64,000 nt of DNA from Emiliania huxleyi CCMP1516 (lineage: Eukaryota > Haptophyta > Isochrysidales > Noelaerhabdaceae), in assembly GCF_000372725.1 (NCBI RefSeq), contig NW_005194754.1, forward strand, positions 111,252 to 175,251, given 5' to 3'. Of this stretch, positions 50,409 through 58,176 are shown piece after piece (the first letter of the stretch is position 1; each line of letters starts with the position of its first letter). The position numbers and the translations under genes are program-made. Under the pieces are notes generated by a model, which saw nothing but the letters and a program-made list of their open reading frames with translations, did no database searches and had not been told where the DNA came from.

Positions 50409-52289
50409 TCACTCGCCCTTCTTCTGCCGCTTGCGCTGCCCGCCCAGCGGGATGCCGCCTCGCCGGGCCGCCTCCCGCCCCGCGGCTGTCAGCGCGTACA
50501 ACGCGCCCTCCTGCCGCCAGAGCGGCACCCGCATCGACTTCTCCTTGCCAAGAGTCGTCACCTAAAGAAGATGATCGACTGTTAGTGTTCATTAGCATCG
50601 ACTTCTCCTTGCCGAGAGTCGTCACCTAAAGACGATGATCGACTGTTAGTGTTCATTAGCATCGACTTCTCCTTGCCGAGAGTCGTCACCTAGAGAAGAT
50701 GATCGACTGTTAGTGTTCATTAGCATCGACTTCTCCTTGCCGAGAGTGTCGTCACCGCGTCGCCGCGGCTCGCCGACCCCTCTCCGAACCGGCCGCTCGC
50801 CCGCTGCCCCACCCAGCCGACGATGGCGGAGCGGTCCGACAGGCCGGCGCAGAGGGCGGTCAGCAGGTGCAGCCGCAGCGAGCCCGCCTTTGGGAGCCCG
50901 CTCGGCGCCTCGGCCGCCTTTGCCCCCTCCTCGCCCGCCTCGGCCTCACCGCGCGGCCGCTTCTTCGTCGTGGTCTTCTTCTTCTTCGTCTTCGCGCCGG
51001 CCGCCGCGCCGCTCGCCGCCTCCGCCGCCGCCTCCTCCGCCGCCTTGTCCGCCGCCGCCTCCGCCTCGGCCTCTGCGCGCGAGAAGACGTGCTCCGCCGC
51101 GCCGACGGCGCACTTGAATCCGAACGGCGCGAGGGCGAGCCACTCGCGGCCGTGCACGAGCACGAGCCTATTGCTTATGCACCATCGCTCAACACCCAGT
51201 CGGAGGGCGAGCCCACTCGCGACGTGCGCCGGCACGAGCCTCGGGCGGAGCCGACCAGCACCCACGGTCGCCTCGACCTCGCCGTACGTCTCGGAGTACA
51301 CCTCGAACTGGGCGGGCCCGCCGCGCGGCTTGGGCGGCCTGCGCTTCTCGTACACGACCACCTCCCACCACCCGTCCTCGTGCCACAGCTCGCACTGCAC
51401 GCCGGGCCGCAGCCGGCTCGACCAGCCGAGGATTGCGGGCGGGCTCGGCCGCAGCCGCGCGCAGGGCGCCTCCTCGACCAGCCGCTCCTACCGTCATCGA
51501 TGCGTTGCTCATCGGCTGCTGGATAGCGACAGCGGCCTCCTCGACGAGCTGTCTCTCCTCGCCCCCCTCCTCCGCCGTCAGGTGCGTGTACTGGAGACGC
51601 GCGACGCGCCTCGCCTCGTCCGCAAACCCGAGGAAGGTTGCGCCGTACCGAGAGCCGCGCAGCCCCTCCTCGTCCATCTCCACCTCCACCGCGGCGCCCT
51701 CGACCAGCCAGCCGGCCGCCGCACCGCTCGAAGAGGAGGGGGTGCCGCCGCCGCTCTCCAGGTCGTCGCTGCTGCTCGCCGCCTCCGACGTCGCTCCGCC
51801 GCCGCCCGACGAGAAGAGCACCTGCTGAAACTTGATCAGCTTGCCGATTGGGTGGCGGAGGTGCCAGCCGCCGTTATCGAGGGCTCCGTACGCCGCAGTG
51901 GCGTGCTCCTTGAGCGCAACCAGGTCATCCGAGATGGAGACGGCTCTCCCCAAGTAGGCCGGTTCCACGCCCCCCTTGAGAGCTACGCCCCTGCCCGAGA
52001 CGAGCTCAGAGACGCGCTCCATCACCTTGTCGGCGTTCGCGCGCGAGCACTCACCCCGCAGCCAGCATTCGAACCGCTCGAGCCACTGCTCGGCGCGGGC
52101 GAGGGCGGCGCGCTGCACATCGGACAGCGGCGGCGGCCCCGCCCGCGCCTTGCTCTTGCTTGCGGCGGGCGTCTTGTGCCGGCACTGGCTGGACGCCTCT
52201 TCGATGCCAAGTGCGACGAGCATGCGCTTGTTCTCCTCGATCCGGGCCAGGCGCGCCTTCTCATACTCGGAGAGCTGCTCCTCGGCCAT
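50409..52289 (-). CDS. Agenet (Tudor-like) domain protein
   Basis: Probably nuclear. It starts MAEEQLSEYEKARLARIEEN, the E-K-A-R-x-x-R-I-x-x-N pattern common at plant/algal N-termini. A helical region follows (QWLERFECWLRGECSRANAD; HPIGKLIKFQQVLFSS). The agenet pair is GAAVEVEMDEEGLRGSRYGA..LQYTHL..RQLVEE and, in the next exon, RLRPSPPAILGWSSRLRPGV, then CELWHEDGWWEVVVYE..FEVYSETYGEVEAT, with the typical R-P-x-P-P and D-G-W-W motifs. A Lys/Ala-rich basic stretch (KTKKKKTTTKKRPRGE) may be a nuclear signal. The final exon reads VTTLGKEKSMRVPLWRQEGA and ends QKKGE-stop. The last intron consists of 64-bp tandem units (listed separately). Agenet domains bind chromatin marks or RNA; the ligand here is unknown. 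Confidence 0.72.
50531..50756. repeat. 64-bp tandem repeat spanning an intron/exon junction
   Basis: Units start at 50531, 50595, 50659 and 50723. On the minus (sense) strand each internal unit begins GTGACGACTCTCGGCAAGGA and ends CAGTCGATCATCTTCTTTAG, i.e. with GT and AG, and includes CTAAC, a branch-point-like word. The unit at 50531 is the first part of the last exon (VTTLGKEKSM). Copies differ at only a few positions. Confidence 0.85.
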
Positions 52290-52384
52290 TAAAGCTTCGC
52301 TTGCCTCGCTCCCGCTTCCAGCCAACCAAAGTGCAATGAGCCAGGCCGCGACAAAACAAGAAGTACGGACAGCCAACTGACAAT

Positions 52385-52605
52385 TGGTGGTACTGTCCTG
52401 CAACCACAGTCCTTCCTACGACATGGCAGGCCAAGGCCCTACAAGCACCAGATCACCCGGTGACCCATGTTGACATCGTGATTTCCCCGGAAATTTTCTT
52501 TTTCGTGAAATTCCAGCGGGAAGAGTGGGAAAAACCCGATGGGAGGGCCCAGCCAGACCTACCCTACCTACCCCGTCATGGCTGCCGCCCAAGCAAGAAG
52601 TACAC
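52385..52605. repeat. Second copy of the 19.8-kb repeat block
   Basis: TGGTGGTACT.TCCTGCAACC, then ACAGTCCTTCCT.., CCTACAAGCACCAGAT and TTGACATCGTGATTTC, ending GACCTACCCTACCTACCCC with GCCGCCCAAGCAA. Order and spacing match 19808-20027. Only one inverted-repeat end remains here, so this is a partial or decayed copy of that element. Confidence 0.65.
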
Positions 52606-53079
52606 ACACCTGCTCTACGTCACTTGAGTAGATAGTGCCGAGCTGGCCGTGACAGGGTTTTGGTAGTTTTTGCGTTTTTTGCAGCACCGAGGCGAGACTT
52701 TTTGCAACAAGTCAATAGCGGTGCGGACCTGCACCGCCCACACGTGATCGGGCGAATCGTTTGACAAATTGACAAAGATCAAAACCTTTCAAAGTTCCAC
52801 CTGTCTCCTGAGAGGAGATTTACACCCCGCTTGGACAACACACCTTGGGCTTTCTCTTGCCCACACAACGTCACACACCCGAGAGCCGAGTCTCCTGCGC
52901 ACAGACCCACGCCTGGCCTCCCCCCCCCCTCCCCCTCCCCCCCCCCCCGCCACCGCGTTTCGCACCTTCAGCCTCTCTCCTCCCTGTGGTCCCAGCACTG
53001 TGCCCGTTCCCGCCATCGAGAGGGGCGCGGCTCTCTCCCGTCCCGCCCAGCACCCGGGCGCCGCCGCCCCAGCGCTGCG
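52606..53079. other. 3' flank of the CBS-PB1 gene
   Basis: Lower-GC segment, then C-rich tracts (52920-52950). No gene is seen. AATTTGTCAAACGATTCGCC on the minus strand near 52757-52777 has no recognised role. Confidence 0.35.
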
Positions 53080-54986
53080 TCAGCGCGCCCGCGAGAGGGC
53101 TCCGACGGTGGCGACGATGGTGCCCATCACGGCGGCCGAGCCGATGAGGAAGACGCGCTCGTGTGACGAGAGGGCCGCCGCCGGCTTCGGCGTGTCCGCC
53201 TCGGCGGGCGGCGGCGGCGGGGCGGCGCCGGCGCGCTTGACGACATGCAGCACGAGCCTGTCGCGGCCGGCGGCGCGCGCACTCTGCACGGCGTCGGCGA
53301 GCTCCGCGTCGGAGGAGAGGACGACGCGGTCGTCGTCCTCGTCCTCGTAGAGGAGGAGCGAGCCGGCGGGCGGAGGGCCGGCCGAGAGGCGCCCGAAGGC
53401 GGCGGCGCGCAGGTCGTCGAGCGAGGGGGAGGCGTGGCGGATGCGGTGGACCGCCCCTCCCGCGTCGAGGAGCTTGAAGAGGAAGGCGCTCCCTTGGAGG
53501 GCGCACCCTCGCTCCGCAGGCGGAGGGCGGGAGCCGGCGGCGGAGCCGGAGGCGGAGAGCGAGGCGGGCAGCGAGGGCGGCGGCGGGGCGGGGCCGGGCT
53601 CCGAGGCGCCGTCGCGGCCAGAGGAGGGGAGGGAGGGGAGGCAGTTCCCAACCTCGCCCAGCGTCTTGCGCGTGGGCGGCTGGTAGAGGGGCGCGCCGAC
53701 CAGCGACTCGGCGCCGTCCCAAAAGCCGCGCCAGCCGGGCGCGTCGCAGGGGCCTCCGCCGCCGGGCGAGCCTTGCGAGCCGTGCGAGGCGGCCGCCTGC
53801 CGCGAGAGGGCCGCCTCGACGAGCTGCAGCACGTCGAGCACGCCGACGGGCGCCCCGTCCTCGGCGACGACTGGGATGCGGCGATAGCCCCCATACTGCA
53901 GCTGGTGCAGCGCCTGCAGCACGGTCGTGCTCGCGGGCATCGAGTCGGGCCGGCGCGTCATGATGCCCTCCACCGCCGAGCCCGCGTCGAGCCCCGCCGC
54001 GACGGCGCGGAAGGCGACGTCCTTGGAGGTGACGATGCCGGCGATGCCGCCCTCGCCCGCCGCCGCCGCGCCGGCGCGGTGGACGAGGACGGCGCCGCGG
54101 CCGGCGCGGACGGCGGCGGCGGCGGCGGCGACGCTGCAGTCCGAGGCGATGGAGACGGCGCCGAGCTGCTCGCCGAGCACCTCGGAGAGGGTCGGCGTGA
54201 AGAGCTTGGAGACGAGGCTGTCGACGGTGCCCGCCGCCGCCGCGGCGGTGAGGCCCGAGCGCGAGAGGGCGGAGCTCATCGCCGAAGAGACGTGCGACAG
54301 GTGCCGCTCGAGCCGAGCGATGGCGTCGTACAGGCAGGCGCGCATGTCGAGGATCCCGACCACGGGAGAGCTGCCCGACGGCGGCAGCACCGGAAGGTGG
54401 CGGAAGCGCTTCTCCACCATGGTGGTGAGGGCGTCCACCGCGGCGTCGGTCGAGCGCACGCACCTGGTGGGGTAGGTCGGCTTGGGTCGGGGCCGGGCTA
54501 GGTCGTGGGCTTGGGTCGGGGCCGGGCTAGGTCGTGGGCTTGGGTCGGGGCCGGGCTAGGTCGTGGGCTTGGGTCGGGGCCGGGCTAGGTCGTGGTGAGG
54601 ATGGGAGGTGGTGGTGGTGGTGGTTAGGTGGTGGCGGTGGTGAGGAGGGGTTTGGTGGTGGTGGTGGTGAGGATGAGAGGAGGTGGTGGTGGTTAGGTGG
54701 TAATGTCGATGTCCGTCGGGTTAGGTGGTGGCGCGGACCGTGGAGAGGCAGTCATCGTGACCTCGACCGTCTCGACGGACGGGTCGCCGCCCTCGGCCAG
54801 CACGCGTGCGATGTCCGTGTCGGTGATGATGCCGAGCAGCTCGCCGGCCGCATCGACAACGACTGCCGCATCAGCATTCTTCTCGCGCATCCTCGCCGCG
54901 GCGCCGGCGACGCTCGACGACGGCTCGACCGCGAGCGCTGGCCTGGGGCGCAGGGCAGCGACGGTGCGGCTGGAGGAAAGCGACAT
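53080..54986 (-). CDS. CBSCBSPB-type protein: four CBS motifs, PB1 domain, C-terminal membrane helix
   Basis: Exon 1 (54986-54739) encodes the first CBS motif: ALAVEPSSSVAGAAARMREK, GELLGIITDTDIARVLAEGG, VTMTASPR. The intron 54464-54738 (GTCCGC..CCAG) joins in phase to CVRSTDAAVDALTTMVEKRF, RHLPVL, VVGILDM. CBS motifs 3 and 4 follow (GIAGIVTSKDVAFRAVA; QYGGYRRIPVVAEDGAPVGV). The PB1 domain includes SAFLFKLLDAGGAVHRIRH, then LLLYEDEDDDRVVLSSDAEL, the OPCA-type acidic motif. The C-terminus RVFLIGSAAVMGTIVATVGA is a membrane anchor. This architecture is the plant CBSCBSPB family. CBS pairs usually bind adenylates, and PB1 mediates dimerisation; the partner here is unknown. The start codon lies 107 bp from the divergent DUF202 gene. 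Confidence 0.88.
54477..54720. repeat. Intronic minisatellites in the CBS-PB1 gene
   Basis: GGTCGTGGGCTTGGGTCGGG followed by GCCGGGCTA (29 bp) is repeated about four times (54481-54597). Then comes a (GGT)n-rich tract with GTTAGGTGGTGG and GTGAGGAT words. G-rich on plus, C-rich on the sense strand. Confidence 0.85.
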
Positions 54987-55093
54987 GAGGGCCTGAACGA
55001 GGCCGCTTCGACAGCTGCCGTTTTTGAGAGCGGGAAAGGAAGAAAAGTGTACTCCTTCTTTCTTCCACCCCGGATTTCAACAAGGAAAGTTTC

Positions 55094-55573
55094 ATGTTTT
55101 CTTTTCTGTGTTCAGCGCCGAATTTCATCGCTGGAAAGGCCGACGGCATAAGTGTTATGCTGGGGTTCGCGGCTCCGCCGGCGGACATCGTGTTTCCGGT
55201 GCGCGTCGAGCCGCGCGCATACTTTGCGAACGAGCGTACGCTCCTCAACTGGTTCGATCTAGCGGCAACGCTTACCATTGTCGGGGCTGCGCTCCAGAGC
55301 GGCCGCAATTCGTTCACCGTCCAATCTGTGGGCCTCGCGCTCAGCTGCCCGGCGGCTGCCTTTGTGCTCTACGCGTTGCGCATGTACGCGCTGCGCTTCA
55401 ACTCGCTAGAGTACAAGCGACCTCAGAACTTTGAGGATCAGGGAGGCACGCTCCTTCTGGCGCTCCTCCTGACAGTCATGATCGTCACTCAGAGCTCTGT
55501 GGCCATCCTCGCAGCAATGGGCAGCGAAGGTGGCAGCATGCGCGCCTTTGCCGCCTGGCCCATTGTCGCATGA
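55094..55573 (+). CDS. DUF202 / VTC1-like membrane protein
   Basis: 159 residues, single exon. FPVRVEPRAYFANERTLLNW is the diagnostic start of VTC1-type DUF202 domains (VEPKxxFANERT(F/L)LxW). Three helices follow: FDLAATLTIVGAALQS, VGLALSCPAAAFVLYALRMY, GTLLLALLLTVMIVTQSSVA. Family members are subunits of the vacuolar/acidocalcisome transporter chaperone complex that makes and translocates polyphosphate. No SPX or catalytic VTC4 domain is attached, so this would be an accessory subunit. Translation may begin at the second in-frame Met (MLGFAAPP). Confidence 0.82.
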   Translation: MFSFLCSAPNFIAGKADGISVMLGFAAPPADIVFPVRVEPRAYFANERTLLNWFDLAATLTIVGAALQSGRNSFTVQSVGLALSCPAAAFVLYALRMYALRFNSLEYKRPQNFEDQGGTLLLALLLTVMIVTQSSVAILAAMGSEGGSMRAFAAWPIVA

Positions 55574-56001
55574 CGTGAGGCGGGCGGCCAGGACCGCGCG
55601 TCGAGCGCCAAGCGTGGGGATCAGAGTGTTCGCGTCCGTCGTGCGCGGTCGCCCCTCACGTGAGCCGTGTCTCGTTTCGTCGTCGTCGGGCACCACGGCG
55701 ACACCAGGACGGCTCTCCAAAATGACCGTCGGTCCGCTCCGCTCTGCGTCTGCCGCTCGGACGCCGTATGTGCGGGGCTAGGTGTGGGCGGGCGAACCGG
55801 GGATTTCCCCTCGCGTATACCACCGCCGGCGCGCGGCGGTCTCGAGCCGGCGGTAGTGGGAAGTGGGGGAAATGGTGATTTTTGAATGAACGCCTCGCGC
55901 AAAACCACCGCTACCATGCCAAAGAAGACCCTTGTGGGCTATCCAGAACAGTTGGAGAACACCTAAGATCATGCCCTAGCTCTAAAGTGGGCCCGAGAGA
56001 T
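55574..56001. other. Gap after the DUF202 gene
   Basis: Likely 3' UTR and spacer. CACCGCCGGCGCGCGGCGGT (55821-55840) is a strong GC palindrome and could form a stem. No gene is seen. Confidence 0.35.
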
Positions 56002-56189
56002 CAGTCGCGCGCTCCCAATAGCAATACGTGCATCACTTTTGTGACGGTGTTACAACTTTGATCAACCATATCTCGATAACTACTATGTCGCCGCTCATGA
56101 AAGTAGGCGCAATCAACTGGGCGCCCGATGGTTGATCTCAAAGTTGTAACACCGTCACAAAAGTGATGCACGTATTGGGAGCGCGACTG
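56002..56189. mobile_element. 188-bp palindromic MITE with AGAT direct repeats
   Basis: The arm CAGTCGCGCGCTCCCAATAG and TGCATCACTTTTGTGACGGT, then GTTACAACTTTGATCAACCA, is mirrored at 56129-56189 (TGGTTGATCTCAAAGTTGTA; GTCACAAAAGTGATGCACGT; TTGGGAGCGCGACTG). AGAT is found directly outside both ends (55998-56001 and 56190-56193). Low GC compared with its surroundings. No ORF. Confidence 0.75.
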
Positions 56190-56774
56190 AGATTCGCCAG
56201 CTAAACCCCGGATTTTTCCGGCTGGCAGCGGGCCACACATGGCCGGCTACCCAAGCGGGTCGCACGGAGACACGGGAAGGCTGCCGCAAGCCGCCTCCGG
56301 GTGCAGGGGCCCGGCGCGGTGGGCGGGGGCAACGACCCGGCAGCTGGCCGCGCCTCTCCCCCCCCCGCCCGTCGCCGCTGCACCCCTTGCCGCGGCCCTC
56401 GTCGCTGCTATGTTGTGGTTGGCTGATTTCTTATGCTTCTTGCCCGTTCGGCATCTCGGTACACGCGACGGCAGCACGACGTACACGACGAGGACGGCTC
56501 CTTGATGGCGACCTGCAGCAGGAGGGTGCGCATGTTTGGAGCGTGTTAGCGGACGCATCGGGGCCGTGGCGTGTACCGAGAGGCTGGTCTAGGAATTCTA
56601 ACCCACCTCTAGAGCGGCCGCACATTGCTCGCTACCCCCCCTGCACATCTAAAGTCATGGCCGACCCCCCCCCCAGCAGCAGCGCTCTGCTGCTGGGGGG
56701 GTCCCCCCCCCCCCCCCAGCAGCAGCGTGGCATCTCTGTACAAGACAGCAGCTGTAAGTAAGTACGGTTAAATA

Positions 56775-56865
56775 AATAAATAAATAAAACGGTCAAACTC
56801 TGAGACGAGATGGGATTTAGGGACATGTGTCCCCGCCCTGCACGATCTTGGTGTGAGGGATCTTC
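56775..56865 (-). repeat. (TTTA)n-tailed repeat fragment
   Basis: Minus strand: AAGATCGTGCAGGGCGGGGA.. to GACCGTTTTATTTATTTATT. It resembles AAGATCCTGCTCGCGCAGGT..GTCCGTTTTATTTATTTA at 27086-27168, so it is probably a diverged member of that family. Confidence 0.5.
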
Positions 56866-56873
56866 AATCCGTG

Positions 56874-57260
56874 TCCCCTCACCCCTCGTCACAACCCGAC
56901 ACGGAAGAGCGGCAAGAGTTGGGGCTGCGGCTACGGCTGCGGCTACGAGAGGGGCCGGGGTCGCGGGAGAGCCGCTGCGCCGCGTGGACGCGCCTACACC
57001 ACTCTTGCTCCGCTTGCCACCTCTCGCAAAGGTCCAAAGTCATAGCCATCACCTCCTCCGGCAAGTCCTTTTCGCCTATCTTGCCGTCCCTCCAATCCTG
57101 GAAGAACTCGTCGTCATAGCCGTATTGCATCACAGCCTGCTGCACTGCGTCGTGTACAACCCCTGCCACCCTATCCCGCGCCTCGGCGTCGGAAAAGTAT
57201 TGGTCGAGCTCGGAGTCATACTCGGAAGCAGGCGCAGACGGCCGCGGTGATTTGGCAGGC
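56874..57260 (-). pseudogene. Protein-like fragment inside the 56.6-58.1 kb element
   Basis: The minus-strand frame encodes SEYDSELDQYFSDAEARDRV, then AVMQYGYDDEFFQDWRDGKI, GEKDLPEEVMAMTLDLCERW and an SR-rich tail (SRSRSRSRSP). The amino-acid pattern looks like real coding sequence, but there is no usable start upstream (first Met 57169) and no known domain. It could be a fragment of a host gene picked up by the element, or part of its own lost protein. Confidence 0.4.
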
Positions 57261-58084
57261 GGCGAGGAGGGGGAGGGGGAGCGCGGCGGTGCGCGCTCGT
57301 GCCTCCCGCTGGTGCCAGAAGGGCCAGCGCCCAGCGCGCTAAGTACGGTTAGCGTTCCAGTGGCGAGAATTTATGGTCGACAAAACCAGTGGTCTCACCG
57401 GCGTACCCTCCTACTGCCAGCCGGGCGCGGGGCACGCCAGTCTCTTTTCTTCTCCTCTCGTGCCTCGCGGCGCCTCTGCTTCAAGGAGGGAAGATATTGC
57501 TCTCGCAGCCCATACGCCGTGGCACAGCGGAGAGTACAGCGGGCTGTACAAGTTGCTCCATATCTTCGCATGCTCGTCGTTGGTGATATCCGCGCGAGGT
57601 CATACGCCACAGGCCAGCAATCACTCGGTGACGAGACTACTGATGTAGGCGCAACGCTCTGACACCGAGTGTTGCTCGACGCTGCGACACCGCCGAGTAC
57701 CGCGCAGCGCTCAACCTCGCGGAGTTGCCCTCTCGCTATCATCACGCTTCACGGCGGTCGGGCTGCCTCGAGCGTACCGCTAAAACAACACGAGCCGAGG
57801 TGGGAGGGGGCGGCGGCGGCGAAGAGGCGGGAGAGCTGGGTCCAATCCCTTTTGTTGGGGGGGCCCCCCCCCCCCCCCCAGTAGCAGCGCTCTGCTGCTG
57901 GGGGGGTCGGGACCCCCCCCCCAGCAGCAGCGCTCTGCTGCTGGGGGGGTCAGACCCCCCCCCCTAGCAGCAGGGATGACTTTAGATGTGCAGGGGGGGT
58001 AGCGAGCAATGTCCAATGTGCGGCCGCTCCTAACATCCCAACATGGAATTCCTACCAAAAGAAGAGCCGCCATTTCCCCCACTC

Positions 58085-58176
58085 GACCCCACACACGGTC
58101 TCGTCCGTGCCTCGCCGGCCGGAGAGATTGCTAGAGGTGGAGCAAGCTGCTCTAGAGCCTCGCATGTCACTTCCTG
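58085..58176 (+). repeat. (CTAC)n-tailed SINE-like element, 5' part
   Basis: CACACACGGTCTCGTCCGTG, GAGATTGCTAGAGGTGGAGC and GCATGTCACTTCCTG match 47288-47373. The rest of this copy resumes at 60268, after a 2.1-kb insertion. Confidence 0.75.

Larger units (their letters stand above)
56588..58062. mobile_element. ~1.47-kb element with inverted ends carrying CAGCAGCAGCGCTCTGCTGC palindromes
   Basis: AGGAATTC..AGAGCGGCCGCACATTGCTC then GCTACCCCCCCTGCACATCT and AAAGTCAT at 56589-56658 is mirrored at 57979-58055 (ATGACTTTAGATGTGCAGGG; GTAGCGAGCAATGT; GTGCGGCCGCTCCTA; GGAATTCC). Inside each end lie units of CCCCCCC + AGCAGCAGCGCTCTGCTGCT + GGGGGGG: one or two on the left (56671-56725), two or more on the right (57858-57970). 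The interior holds a (TTTA)n-tailed repeat and a protein-like frame. No target-site duplication is seen. Confidence 0.65.

Noticed and set aside
52871..54463. 530-codon frame, Arg/Ala-rich, overlapping the CBS-PB1 gene
   Set aside because: Same strand, wrong phase. The CBS and PB1 motifs lie in the other frame, which also joins in phase to exon 1.
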